DNA from: SYFY01 sp031385325
GTDB lineage: Bacteria; Pseudomonadota; Gammaproteobacteria; Pseudomonadales; Azotimanducaceae
Assembly (NCBI GenBank): GCA_031385325.1
Contig: JANNBJ010000133.1
Span: forward strand, 44,574-108,573
Direction of reading: 5' to 3'
DNA length: 64,000 bases
Below the pieces are notes generated by a model. The model was not told where the DNA came from. It saw only the letters and a list, made by a program, of their open reading frames with translations, and searched no databases. Both the position numbers and the translations under genes were made by a program. Position 1 is the stretch's first letter, and each line of letters starts with the position of its first letter. Positions 43,811 to 53,112 of the stretch are shown piece by piece.

Positions 43811-44908
43811 TCATCTCGACCGCACCCAATCCGCTCGATCCAGCCACCCCTCTATCGCCTCGCTTGCAAGTTCATGACCAGCGGGGCTCGGATGCACCGG
43901 GTCGTCTTTGTCATTGCGCAAACCAACCAGGTCATGCCGTTGAAATACACCAAGCAGGTCCAGTACGGGCAAGTGCTGCCGCATCGCTTCGTTGGCAATG
44001 ATTGCGTGTGCAACCTGGTGGGGATATCGATCGTCAGCATCGGTTTCAAGCCATGGAAACACGACGATGAGCACACGAAAACCATGGGCATCACGTAGTC
44101 GGGCGAGGTCGGCAAAGGCGTGACGCAAACGGCCAACACGCTCCTCATCGCGATACCACGCGGAAGGCAATTGTTGGCGAGCATCGGCCATCAACGCACG
44201 AAGTTCGTGTTCATCGGCACCAATGGAATCGATCTGGGCGCCGTAGCGTTTGCGAAACGCAGCAGGATCGTTCGCCGCCTCCTCGAATCGACGACCACGC
44301 AGACGATCGAACGACACCAGAAGCAGTTGACCAAGTCGACTGGTCAGCAGCCACGGTCGTTCCGAGTAACCACGCAGGCGTTCAAGATATTCGAGATTTG
44401 CCGACACCACCCCAGCATCGTTAAGGCAGAAACCAACGATCACCAGTTCGGGATCCAGCGGTACCCCATGTCGTATCAACACGGCCAGTTCCTGCAAGGT
44501 GTCGTAACCACTGAGCGAGAGATTCTGCACATCGAAGCGAGCATCACGTCGCCCAAGGGATCGTCGCAGCAAATTCGGAAACGCTGTCTCGCCAGGTAAT
44601 TCACTGCCAAAGGCAATTGAATCACCCAGTACGACAACACGTCGGACATCTTCGATCTGACTTGGCTCCGGACTGCGAAACCCGGACGAATTCGCTTTCA
44701 CATCCGTCTTGAAGGCGCGCCCTTCACTGCCAGGAATAAGCTCGTAGGCAATGGCCTCATCACTCGACCGCCGCAGCACCAGGTCCTTGCCCGCAGCCAT
44801 GGCCTTCAGGGGTTCGTATCCGGCCAATCGAAGTGCGCCTTCGATAAGCGATCCTGTAAACACCAGGCTTGCCAGCACCAGAAGCAGGTTGGCAAGCCGG
44901 GTGTTCAT
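43811..44908 (-). CDS. SGNH/GDSL-type hydrolase, membrane-anchored
   Basis: A 365-residue protein. An N-terminal hydrophobic segment (NLLLVLASLVFTGSLIEGAL, about 7-26) is a signal or anchor. SGNH block I is VVLGDSIAFGS (Ser97 nucleophile); GFCLNDAG (Asn) and the C-terminal DDPVHPSPAGHEL (Asp and His of the catalytic pair) complete the site. An esterase or acyl-hydrolase acting outside the cytoplasm is likely; substrate unknown. ATG 44908 chosen over a longer frame because it begins the signal segment. It lies 13 bases after the GST gene. Confidence 0.78.
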   Translation of the reverse strand: MNTRLANLLLVLASLVFTGSLIEGALRLAGYEPLKAMAAGKDLVLRRSSDEAIAYELIPGSEGRAFKTDVKANSSGFRSPEPSQIEDVRRVVVLGDSIAFGSELPGETAFPNLLRRSLGRRDARFDVQNLSLSGYDTLQELAVLIRHGVPLDPELVIVGFCLNDAGVVSANLEYLERLRGYSERPWLLTSRLGQLLLVSFDRLRGRRFEEAANDPAAFRKRYGAQIDSIGADEHELRALMADARQQLPSAWYRDEERVGRLRHAFADLARLRDAHGFRVLIVVFPWLETDADDRYPHQVAHAIIANEAMRQHLPVLDLLGVFQRHDLVGLRNDKDDPVHPSPAGHELASEAIEGWLDRADWVRSR

Positions 44909-44921
44909 CAACTGCGCAGGG

Positions 44922-45536
44922 TCAGCCTTTGGCGCGTGCGCGTGCCAATGCAGGTCGCGCGTAGCAGACCGTCGCCCAGCGCTTGATGTTCGCATGATGC
45001 GAATAATCCAGCTGCACCATGTCGAGCAGCAACATCACTGCCGCGACGTTCAGATCGGCAACGCTAAACCGGTCACCCAACAGGAAGGGGCTTTTGGCCA
45101 GTTCCTGATCAAGCACCTTGAATGGGCGCTCCAGACCTTTGGCCGCATTGTCGATCACCGATTGATCCCGCTTGTCAGCCGGCATGAACAACCGCTGGAT
45201 GACGATCTGCATCTGCAAGGGCTCGATTTCACTGATGCCCCAGACACTCCATTGCCAGGCTTTTGCCTCACCTGCTGCATCACGAGGGTACAGATCGCCG
45301 CCATAGGTCTTGGCGAGATAGAGATTAATGGCCATGCTTTCGAACAGCACCAGATCACCGTCCACCAGCGCCGGAATGCGGCCGTTAGGATTCACTGCGG
45401 TGTAGTCGGTCGAGTTCTTGGCATCCCGAAAATGCTGCGGCACGTGTTCGTATTCAATGCCGGTTTCTTCAATACCCCAGATGGAGCGCAGCGCTCGCGA
45501 TCCGGAGATCCCATAAAGTTTTCTCGCCATGATCAA
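44922..45536 (-). CDS. Glutathione S-transferase family protein
   Basis: A 204-residue GST. The thioredoxin-fold N-terminal domain contains NPNGRIPALVDGD and FESMAINLYLA (glutathione-binding cis-Pro and Ser), and the helical C-terminal domain has LLGDRFSVADLNVAAV, the N-capping box. Met3 (45530) could be the true start. It abuts the SDR gene's stop (45537) with no gap. Substrate cannot be read from sequence. Confidence 0.82.
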   Translation of the reverse strand: MIMARKLYGISGSRALRSIWGIEETGIEYEHVPQHFRDAKNSTDYTAVNPNGRIPALVDGDLVLFESMAINLYLAKTYGGDLYPRDAAGEAKAWQWSVWGISEIEPLQMQIVIQRLFMPADKRDQSVIDNAAKGLERPFKVLDQELAKSPFLLGDRFSVADLNVAAVMLLLDMVQLDYSHHANIKRWATVCYARPALARARAKG

Positions 45537-46349
45537 CTACCCTCTTTCTCGATAGCCCGGGGGACGCTTGCCATTCTCATCAAGGACGTTGAACTCCTCA
45601 CCCAGGTCTTCGACCCACTGGATGGTGCTCGTGCGATCCATCAGTTTGTCCTTCGCCAGCAACATGGCCACCACACATCGACCTACGAACAAAGGCGTCT
45701 GCGACTTTGACAGATCCATGCCACGCTCTTTGGCCGCATCCTGAATGAACTCGGTACTCACCGAGCCTGGGTACAACGATACTGCTGTAATTCCCTTCGG
45801 TTTGAGCTCAATGCCCATGTCAGCGGTCAACCGATCCAGACCTGCCTTGCCTGCACCGTAGGAACAGGAGAAGTGGTAACTCTGACCACCCGGCGAGGAC
45901 ACGTTCACCACTGCGCCACCCGGCGCTGCCTTGAACATCAATTGCGCTGCATGCCAGCTCGCGACGTAGTGCGCGCGCATGCCGATGCCAACCTGATCAT
46001 CATAAATCTGGATCGGATGATCCCAGAATCCACCGCCCCACGCCGGCGGGCTTGGAATCTTGTAGACGTTGTTGATGAGGAAATCGATGTGACCTGCCTC
46101 GCGACCGACCTGCTCGAATACCTTGGCAATCTGTGCGTCCACTGCGTGATCACACTGGATCGCGATGCCCTTGCCACCTTGTTCCGTGATCTGGCGGGCA
46201 GTGGTGTCGATGGTTCGTTCGCCGCTGCCGGTAGTGCGACCGGTCACGTAGACCGTTGCCCCTTGCTCGCCGAGAGCGAGGGCTATGCCCTTGCCAATTC
46301 CCCGGCTGGCACCGGTGACCACTGCCACCTTGCCTGTAAACGCTCCCAT
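45537..46349 (-). CDS. Short-chain dehydrogenase/reductase, DHRS1-like
   Basis: A 270-residue SDR. The cofactor motif is VTGASRGIGKGIAL (about 13-26), and NNVY (replacing NNAG) comes at the fourth strand. The catalytic Ser is in NVSSPGG and Tyr/Lys in YGAGKAG. The variant NNVYKIPSP resembles the DHRS1 subgroup of SDRs. It lies between the GST and nitronate-monooxygenase-like genes and is probably in one transcript with them. Confidence 0.84.
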   Translation of the reverse strand: MGAFTGKVAVVTGASRGIGKGIALALGEQGATVYVTGRTTGSGERTIDTTARQITEQGGKGIAIQCDHAVDAQIAKVFEQVGREAGHIDFLINNVYKIPSPPAWGGGFWDHPIQIYDDQVGIGMRAHYVASWHAAQLMFKAAPGGAVVNVSSPGGQSYHFSCSYGAGKAGLDRLTADMGIELKPKGITAVSLYPGSVSTEFIQDAAKERGMDLSKSQTPLFVGRCVVAMLLAKDKLMDRTSTIQWVEDLGEEFNVLDENGKRPPGYRERG

Positions 46350-46360
46350 GAGTTACTCCT

Positions 46361-47338
46361 TCAGGACGCCATGCGGTCCAGTCGTTGATGAATGATGCTC
46401 TCTGCCTGCGCCATGATACGTGACACCAGCTCCTTGCAGCTTGGAATGTCGTGGATCAGCCCCTGGCTTTGCCCAACCGTCCAGATGCCACCGTCGATAT
46501 CGCCAGCACCCAGCACGTTGGCACGGCCACGCACCCCGGCCACCAGCTCGCGGACGTCTTCGATCGTCTTGGTCGAATCCTGCTGAATGCGGACCACTTC
46601 TTCGGAGACGGCATTTCTCGCGACACGCGAAGTGTTTCGCAACGTGCGATTGATCAGCAGCGTGTCTCGCTCCGAGCCATTGACGATCTGCTGTTTCACG
46701 TTTTCATGGATCTTTGCCTCGATGGTGGCCATGAAGCGGGTACCCATGTTCACGCCATCTGCTCCGAGTGCCAGGGCTGCGATCAGGCTGCGCCCATCGG
46801 CCATTCCACCAGAGGCGATCACGGGAATCCTGACCTGATCGCAGGTCGACGGCAGGAGAACCATGATGGTCACGTCGTCTTCACCAGGATGACCGGCACA
46901 CTCAAAACCATCGATGCTGATCACATCCACACCAATGCGCTCAGCCGTTACCGCGTGCCGTGCGGACGTGCACTTGTGGATCACCTTGACGCCGTTCTTC
47001 TTGAAATCCGGCAGATGCGGTTCCGGGTTGCGGCCAGCAGTCTCGACAATCTTTACCCCGCCTTCGATGATCGCACGACGATATTCATCGTACGGAATCG
47101 GATTCAGGGATGGCAGAATTGTCATGTTCACGCCAAACGGCTGATCGGTCAGCTCACGCGTTCTGGCGATCTCTTTCATCAGATCTTCTGCGGAGCTGAA
47201 CATGTGCGCAGTGATGAATCCCAATGCCCCGGCGGTGGCCACCGCGGCCACCAGATCTCCATAACCTACGCCAGTCATGCCGCCCATGACGATGGGATAC
47301 CGAACACCAAACATTTGTGTGAGGCGGGTCTTGATCAT
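46361..47338 (-). CDS. FMN-dependent nitronate monooxygenase / 2-nitropropane dioxygenase-like protein
   Basis: A 325-residue TIM-barrel flavoprotein. The N-terminal YPIVMGGMTGVGYGDLVAAV, the GFECAGHPGEDD segment with the family His, and the phosphate-binding ASGGMADGRSLIAALALGADGVNMGTRF are conserved. Such enzymes oxidise nitronates, though many act as NADH:quinone or other flavin reductases. It is the first gene of a minus-strand group with the SDR, GST and SGNH genes. It diverges from the LLM gene at 47498. Confidence 0.84.
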   Translation of the reverse strand: MIKTRLTQMFGVRYPIVMGGMTGVGYGDLVAAVATAGALGFITAHMFSSAEDLMKEIARTRELTDQPFGVNMTILPSLNPIPYDEYRRAIIEGGVKIVETAGRNPEPHLPDFKKNGVKVIHKCTSARHAVTAERIGVDVISIDGFECAGHPGEDDVTIMVLLPSTCDQVRIPVIASGGMADGRSLIAALALGADGVNMGTRFMATIEAKIHENVKQQIVNGSERDTLLINRTLRNTSRVARNAVSEEVVRIQQDSTKTIEDVRELVAGVRGRANVLGAGDIDGGIWTVGQSQGLIHDIPSCKELVSRIMAQAESIIHQRLDRMAS

Positions 47339-47497
47339 TTACAGATCTCCAAAAATTCCAGGTTGATACATCGAACCGATCGTCGATTTTAGCCGCCGGC
47401 CCGGTGTTTCGACTACTACACACCCCTCGTCGCACAGTTACCCTGGAGTAGAATTCCTATTTTTGCGGTCGCACTGTCACCAGGCTGGAGATATCGC

Positions 47498-48391
47498 GTG
47501 GAGTACTTTGTTAATTTTCCCGCTGGCGGGGCCGTCAAGCCCGGAACATGGGCTGCAGCTCGGGAAAACGAGGGCTGGCATGGTGTCTGCGCCAGTGATC
47601 ACTTGTGGGTCGGTTCGACACGATATCCCCACGTTTTTGTTGCAGCTACACAAATGGCCTGTGCAACCAGCAAGATCAGGATCACCACATCGTTCTGCAA
47701 CAACCTGTTTCGTTCGCCAGTCGAGTTTGCACAGGCCGCACTGGCAATCCAGGACGCGTCGAACGGTCGATTCGAGGCCGGCCTCGGAGCGGGTTGGTTA
47801 CGGGACGAGATCGAGGCCATGGGCGGCGTCTATCCCGATGGTCCCGGGCGTGTCGGTCGTTACATCGAAGCGTTACAGATCGTGCGGTCCCTGCTGCACA
47901 CTGGACAATGCACATTCGTTGGCAGGTACTACAACGTCGACATCCGTGGTGACCAGCAATTGGCGCCGCTCTCGACGTCGCCGCCGCCTTTGATTGCGGC
48001 CGCCGGTGGTCCCATCGCATTGAAAGGCGTTACGCCTCTGGTTGATCGCGTCGAAATCAAGCCCAACTCGCGCAGTACTCGTGTTGGTCATCTGGACTTT
48101 CCCATCATGGCATCGGTTACCGAAGATGAAGTCCGCAAGCAGGTCGCGCGTGTAAGACACATCGACCCCACCATACCGTTGGGAATTTTCATTCTGGTCG
48201 CGGCAGGCAACAGCCCGGCTGTGATCAACTTGAAGGAAGCTTTGGGAAATGGTTACCTCACGCGCTTCATGGGTGAGCCGCACCAGGTCGCCAAACATCT
48301 GCATGCACTGGGCGACATGGGCATCAGCCGTGTGCAGCTCACTGAACTCGTGCCAGGTTCGCACAGCCTGCTTGCACCCCATCTGCTTTGA
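47498..48391 (+). CDS. Luciferase-like (LLM class) flavin-dependent oxidoreductase
   Basis: A 297-residue bacterial-luciferase-like protein starting with GTG, with GGAG 7 bases upstream. Features are ASDHLWVG, SNGRFEAGLGAGW and RYIEALQIVRSLL, all typical of the F420/FMN-dependent LLM group. The cofactor and substrate cannot be told apart here. It forms a two-gene unit with the SnoaL-like gene 9 bases downstream and diverges from the minus-strand oxidoreductase group. Confidence 0.82.
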   Translation: MEYFVNFPAGGAVKPGTWAAARENEGWHGVCASDHLWVGSTRYPHVFVAATQMACATSKIRITTSFCNNLFRSPVEFAQAALAIQDASNGRFEAGLGAGWLRDEIEAMGGVYPDGPGRVGRYIEALQIVRSLLHTGQCTFVGRYYNVDIRGDQQLAPLSTSPPPLIAAAGGPIALKGVTPLVDRVEIKPNSRSTRVGHLDFPIMASVTEDEVRKQVARVRHIDPTIPLGIFILVAAGNSPAVINLKEALGNGYLTRFMGEPHQVAKHLHALGDMGISRVQLTELVPGSHSLLAPHLL

Positions 48392-48400
48392 GGACTGGCC

Positions 48401-48856
48401 ATGAACGATTTCCACGACATCACCAGAAGAGTTTACGAGTACGGCTACGGCATCGACACTCGCGACTGGACTTTGTATCGCAGCATTTTTGCTAATGAAA
48501 TCCACATGAACTTTCAGTCATATAACGGCAATCCTGCCGCAACGATGCAAGCGGACGACTGGGTCGCTGGCTGTCGTCGACTGTTCGATAACCTGGATGC
48601 CACACAACATTCGATGACCAATCCATTGGTGGAAGTCACCGGAGATACCGCGCGTTGTCGCATGTATATGCAAGCCGAACACTTTCTGCAGAACACGTCA
48701 GGCAACTCTGACTTCGCACTCGGCGGTTATTACGACGATCAGCTCATCCGAACCGTCGACGGCTGGAAGATCACCGCCGTGACGCTGAACGTCTTCTGGA
48801 GCCGTGGTAATCGACAGATAATGGAACTCGCATTGAAAGGTGCCAGGAAGTACTGA
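48401..48856 (+). CDS. SnoaL-like (NTF2-fold) protein
   Basis: A 151-residue protein with the cone-shaped NTF2-like pattern. It has an N-terminal helix (ITRRVYEYGYGIDTRDWTLYRSIFA), then ATQHSMTNPLVEVTGDTARCRMYMQAEHF and a final strand LIRTVDGWKITAVTLNVFWSRG. SnoaL-like members are polyketide cyclases, dehydratases or isomerases; others have no enzyme role. A GAGGA site precedes the ATG. Probably co-transcribed with the LLM gene. Confidence 0.78.
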   Translation: MNDFHDITRRVYEYGYGIDTRDWTLYRSIFANEIHMNFQSYNGNPAATMQADDWVAGCRRLFDNLDATQHSMTNPLVEVTGDTARCRMYMQAEHFLQNTSGNSDFALGGYYDDQLIRTVDGWKITAVTLNVFWSRGNRQIMELALKGARKY

Positions 48857-49100
48857 GTCTGCATGGTCTGGTGACCAGAATTGAGAATGGGTTCCACAAC
48901 TTGAAAAATGCCCTCCCCCATGATTTGTATTTACTTGTCAGAGAATTGTAGTAAATTTATTTGCCATCAAAGGCCGCGGTTCAAAATCGCTCCAAGCAGT
49001 TAACGGAACCCGGCACTGGCACAAACCCTGGACTCAACGTAGCAGCAGAACGAAGTCACTGCAGGCCTCTGGATTTGACCTGATCGACACAGGAACGGGA

Positions 49101-50156
49101 ATGCGCAAGTTCAGCCATTCAGACTTTGGAATCTACATACTCAGCTACCCCCGTGACTTCCATCTCGCGTCGTCACTGATTGGCAGCATCAGGTATTTCC
49201 ACCCACAGATGCCGATCATGATTATCCCTGGCGAGGGTTACATCGAGGGACAACATCCGTTCGACGTCCCGATCATGCAAAAGCCATCCGGTTACTGGGG
49301 GGAGCTGGGGTTCATCGACCGCAAATTCTGGGCGTACCAAGGGCCGTTCGAGAAGTTCCTCTACATCGACGCGGACATGATCTGCACCCACTCGATCGAC
49401 GGGCTGCTGCGGCGAATAGAACAGCAGCAGGGCAAGTTTCTGTTTGCCAACATCTATTACGAAGGTGACGCCTGGACGACACCAGTGAATGACTCGTCGC
49501 ATTCACTCCACCAGCATCATCTGGCGTGGGTGCCACGGGCACTAGGGTCGCTTGAACACATGCGCGCATTCGATAGAACCTACGATCCTCTGGCGCGATG
49601 CCCATTCAACGCCGGGATATTTGCCAGCAGCCGGTCAACTTTCAGCGAGGCGGATTTCCGCGACGTCATTGAGCGCGAGACCGTCTATTACCAATCGAAG
49701 CTCGGCAAGGACTTTTCATGGCGAACCGAAGACGTGTTCTATCGTGATCAGGGACGCCTGAACTATCTGGTCGACAGCCTCGGCATTCCGCTTCTGAATC
49801 TGCATCCTGACGGCCATGACATCTGGGGTGGCCATGCCAGACACATCAAGGTCGAAGATGTGCTCGCCAACAATGCCGACTTTTCATTCATCCACTGGGC
49901 TGGAGTGCCGCGCCCAAGTCCGTCCCTCTTCTGCTCAAGGCCTTTGTACTGGATATTGAAGCGCGGGTTGGGAAAAACCTATGTCGAGGATGGATACAAA
50001 GATCTGCCTGAGATACCCGGATATTCCGTTTGGCGCCACTTTCAACCACGCCAGAGCGAATCCATGTCATTGCGCAGCCGAATCCAGTATTCATACAAGG
50101 ACCTGAAAAAAATCGTCAGACTGCAGCTCACCGAATTCGGATTGCTTTCAGCCTGA
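49101..50156 (+). CDS. Putative glycosyltransferase (GT-A-like, DxD motif)
   Basis: A 351-residue soluble protein. FEKFLYIDADMICTHSIDG has a DxD (Asp90-x-Asp92) typical of nucleotide-sugar-dependent GT-A transferases, and CPFNAGIFASSRSTFSEA resembles the acceptor-side NAG/NSGV region of GT8-type enzymes. The later RTEDVFYRDQGRLNYLVDS fits the DQ..LN motif of those enzymes. No signal peptide is seen. It is an isolated gene with an AT-rich upstream region and ends at the same point as the convergent sulfatase gene. The acceptor is unknown. Confidence 0.6.
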   Translation: MRKFSHSDFGIYILSYPRDFHLASSLIGSIRYFHPQMPIMIIPGEGYIEGQHPFDVPIMQKPSGYWGELGFIDRKFWAYQGPFEKFLYIDADMICTHSIDGLLRRIEQQQGKFLFANIYYEGDAWTTPVNDSSHSLHQHHLAWVPRALGSLEHMRAFDRTYDPLARCPFNAGIFASSRSTFSEADFRDVIERETVYYQSKLGKDFSWRTEDVFYRDQGRLNYLVDSLGIPLLNLHPDGHDIWGGHARHIKVEDVLANNADFSFIHWAGVPRPSPSLFCSRPLYWILKRGLGKTYVEDGYKDLPEIPGYSVWRHFQPRQSESMSLRSRIQYSYKDLKKIVRLQLTEFGLLSA

Positions 50157-51695
50157 TCAGCTACTGACAGCCATCGAAGATACCGTGATCGTGGCGTCGA
50201 GCAACTGCTCCTGCAAATCCTGACGAAGAACACGACGGCCGTCTTCGATCGAGAGATTACGAAGCTCATCGGGATCCTCGACCAGATCATAGATCTCCGA
50301 TTCCCCGGTTGAATACCAGCTGTAACGATATCGATCAGTAACCAGAGTACGAGTCCGCAAGGGCAACGGGCTGCCTGCCTGTGCCAGCACAAAATCCTCT
50401 TCCACCATGACATGGGACCGCACGGGTTCGTGCTGGTCCAGCAACGGCACCAGGCTGTGTCCTTGCATGTCGGCAAACGGCGCTACGCCTGCGAGATCCA
50501 GAAATGTCTGCGCCAAGTCGATGGACCCGGCCAGCGCACTGGTCCGCTGACCTGGGTCGTTGGGCCTGGCGATCACCAACGGCACACGCAGGCATCCCTG
50601 ATAATGCATGGTCGCCTTCAGCATCAACCCGTGGTCCCCGAACATGTCACCATGATCGCTGGTGAAAACGACGATGGTGTTGTCCGCCAACCCCAGATCA
50701 GCGAGCGAGCGCATCACCTGGCCGATCCCATCGTCCATCATTTCAATCATGCCGTACTCCGCAACACGGGCATGACGCACGAGTTCTCGTGTTGGCCCGA
50801 ACATCTGCACCATGTTTTTTGATGGTTTCCACCGACGAATCAATCGCAGGTGTGCAGGTGCATGTTCGAGCGGATCATCAAACGTTCGCGGATCTTTCAT
50901 GTCGGCAGGATCATGCGCCTTCCACCATTTGCCCGGCGGGGTAAACGGATGATGCGGATCGGGAAAAGAGCACTGCAGAAAAAAAGGCTTGTCGCCGGCT
51001 GCGTGACGCTTGAGCGAATCGATGGTGCGCTGGGTGACAAAGGTCGTTGAGTGCAGCTCTTCCGGAAGCGTCGGTTGATAGACCTGCCACCAGCCATCAT
51101 AACGCTCAAGTGCAGGACCGGGACTCAGCCAGTCCCTGATCAACTCAGCAGGGTTACCACCACGCTCCACGGCCCAACGATAGTGATGCCCGGTCACTGC
51201 ATCACCATGGCCGAGGGCAAACTCGACATGTTCAAATCCGTAGAAGTCGGCAATCTCCGGGCTGCCGTCGAGATAACGTTCGCTGTCTTCCAGCGTATCC
51301 CAGCCACTCGGAAAAACTGCGCCGCAGGTGGGGGCCTGCGAACGATTCAGCGCAACGTTACGGCTCAGACCATGCTGGATATGCGACTTGCCGACGAGGC
51401 TGGTTGAATAGCCGGCCTTGACAAGCTCACGGACGAAAGTATTGGCGCTCCAGACCAGGGAGCGGTCATTGAAGATCACCCCGTGAGCGGAGGGCATGCG
51501 GCCGGTCAGCATCGAGCATCGATTCGGCATGCAGATGGGATTGGCGACATAAGCACGATCAAAGACTGTGCCTCTCGCTGCGAGAGCATCCAGATTCGGA
51601 GTCCTCACCACCTGGTTGCCGCCGAAGCCCACATGGTCCGCGCGCAGCTGATCGGCGATGATCCACAGGATGTTGGGTCGCTTGGACAAACTCAT
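50157..51695 (-). CDS. Sulfatase, formylglycine (Cys) type
   Basis: A 512-residue alkaline-phosphatase-superfamily hydrolase. Cys55 in ICMPNRCSMLTGR is the C-x-P-x-R motif whose Cys is converted to formylglycine by a maturase. Metal ligands are in NILWIIADQLRADHVG and FTSDHGDMFGDHG. The C-terminal YSWYSTGESEIYDLVEDPDE is a common sulfatase block. No signal peptide is seen after the ATG at 51695, so it may be cytoplasmic; the substrate is unknown. Stop codons of this gene and the glycosyltransferase are adjacent. The photolyase gene is 7 bases upstream. Confidence 0.85.
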   Translation of the reverse strand: MSLSKRPNILWIIADQLRADHVGFGGNQVVRTPNLDALAARGTVFDRAYVANPICMPNRCSMLTGRMPSAHGVIFNDRSLVWSANTFVRELVKAGYSTSLVGKSHIQHGLSRNVALNRSQAPTCGAVFPSGWDTLEDSERYLDGSPEIADFYGFEHVEFALGHGDAVTGHHYRWAVERGGNPAELIRDWLSPGPALERYDGWWQVYQPTLPEELHSTTFVTQRTIDSLKRHAAGDKPFFLQCSFPDPHHPFTPPGKWWKAHDPADMKDPRTFDDPLEHAPAHLRLIRRWKPSKNMVQMFGPTRELVRHARVAEYGMIEMMDDGIGQVMRSLADLGLADNTIVVFTSDHGDMFGDHGLMLKATMHYQGCLRVPLVIARPNDPGQRTSALAGSIDLAQTFLDLAGVAPFADMQGHSLVPLLDQHEPVRSHVMVEEDFVLAQAGSPLPLRTRTLVTDRYRYSWYSTGESEIYDLVEDPDELRNLSIEDGRRVLRQDLQEQLLDATITVSSMAVSS

Positions 51696-51702
51696 GATGT
51701 CT

Positions 51703-53088
51703 TCAGTCCTTTTGTTCGCGTGCTTGCGCCCGCGAACGGAATCGTTCGATGGCCCTACCCCGGGCGAAACCATGCTCGACAATCGGGGCGGGATAGTCGA
51801 GCTGCAGCCCACTTTTCCAGGGTTCGAACAAATTTCGATCCGGCACGTTTTTGAGTTCCGGAATCATGGCCCGGGTGAATACTCCCCGTGCATCGTACTT
51901 CTTGCCTTGCTCTGCCGGGTTGAAGATCCGGAAGTACGGCGCCGCATCGGTGCCGGTTGACGCACTCCACTGCCAACCGCCGTTGTTGGCAGCAAAGTCG
52001 CCATCGACCAGCTGCCGCATGAAGTAACGCTCTCCATGGCGCCAGTCGATCAGGAGGTGTTTGGTCAGAAACATGGCGGTGACCATGCGCAGGCGATTAT
52101 GCATCCAGCCGGAGGAGTTGAGCTGGCGCATGGCGGCGTCAACCAGCGGGTACCCTGTCGTGCCGGTCTGCCATGCCGCGAGGCCAAGCGGATCGGATTC
52201 CCAGGGCAGTTCATCGTATTGCCGTTGGAACGACTGACCCTTGGATACATGCGGGAACGCCGCGATGACATGCGAATAGAAGTCGCGCCAGATCAGTTCG
52301 TTGGCCCAGGCAGAATCCTCGACCGCCTGCAACCCAGACAGCCGCGACAGACACTGGCGAGGCGAGATGGCGCCAACCGAGAGGTAGGCTGACAAGCGAC
52401 TGGTGCCCGCCAGCCCTGGAAAATCGCGAGCGTCTGCATAACTGACAAGCTGGTCAGAACAAAACTGCTGCAGCCGATGATGCGCTTCGTCCTCTCCGCC
52501 CGGCCACTCAACCTCTTCAAGCCCCTCGGCGCCCCGATTCCACGGCAGTTTCGGCGGCTGAATCGGATCACCGCCTGGTTGCGGGATATCAAACGGGGTG
52601 AAGCAATCGGCGCGGAGCAGACCAAGCCACTTGCGCTTGAACGGTGTGAAGACCGTGTAAGGCTCACCTGTGCCCGTCAACACCGACCCTGGTGGCAACA
52701 CGACCGATCCATCGAGGCGGGTACAGCCAAACCCGCTCGCCTTGACAGCCCGCCAGACCTTGCGATCACGGCGCAGTTCATTGAGCGGATATTCGGCGTT
52801 GAAATGCAGGTGTGAAGCGCCGAGCCCTTGCATCAGCGCAATCAGTGCCTGAGGTGCATCGCGAAACCACGGCACTTCAATCACATGAAGGGGAATGCCC
52901 AGCTCTGCCAACGCTGCCGATAGCGACGCCACACAACGACGCAGGAAGGCGAGTTTGCGCTCGCCATGGTCGTGTTTCCGCCACTGCGCTTCGCTGACCA
53001 GAAAGCATCCCTCGACCAGCCCTGCAGCACACGCAGCATGCAAGGCTGGATTGTCAGCGACACGCAGATCGCTGCGGAACCACACCAA
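51703..53088 (-). CDS. phrB: Deoxyribodipyrimidine photolyase (CPD class I type)
   Basis: A 461-residue FAD light-repair enzyme from the TTG at 53088. It has the N-terminal antenna-binding domain (VVWFRSDLRVADNP-like), the FAD domain with GNRxxxxSWMHNRLRMVTAMFLTKHLLIDWRHGE, and DGDFAANNGGWQWSASTGTDAAPYF. Homologues usually begin MxQLVWFR, so the CTG three codons upstream (53097), with a GAGAG about 8 bases before it, may be the real start. No ATG or GTG exists between the upstream stop and the TTG. It may share a transcript with the sulfatase gene. Confidence 0.92.
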   Translation of the reverse strand: MVWFRSDLRVADNPALHAACAAGLVEGCFLVSEAQWRKHDHGERKLAFLRRCVASLSAALAELGIPLHVIEVPWFRDAPQALIALMQGLGASHLHFNAEYPLNELRRDRKVWRAVKASGFGCTRLDGSVVLPPGSVLTGTGEPYTVFTPFKRKWLGLLRADCFTPFDIPQPGGDPIQPPKLPWNRGAEGLEEVEWPGGEDEAHHRLQQFCSDQLVSYADARDFPGLAGTSRLSAYLSVGAISPRQCLSRLSGLQAVEDSAWANELIWRDFYSHVIAAFPHVSKGQSFQRQYDELPWESDPLGLAAWQTGTTGYPLVDAAMRQLNSSGWMHNRLRMVTAMFLTKHLLIDWRHGERYFMRQLVDGDFAANNGGWQWSASTGTDAAPYFRIFNPAEQGKKYDARGVFTRAMIPELKNVPDRNLFEPWKSGLQLDYPAPIVEHGFARGRAIERFRSRAQAREQKD

Positions 53089-53112
53089 CTGTTTCAGTGG
53101 AACGACTCTCGA

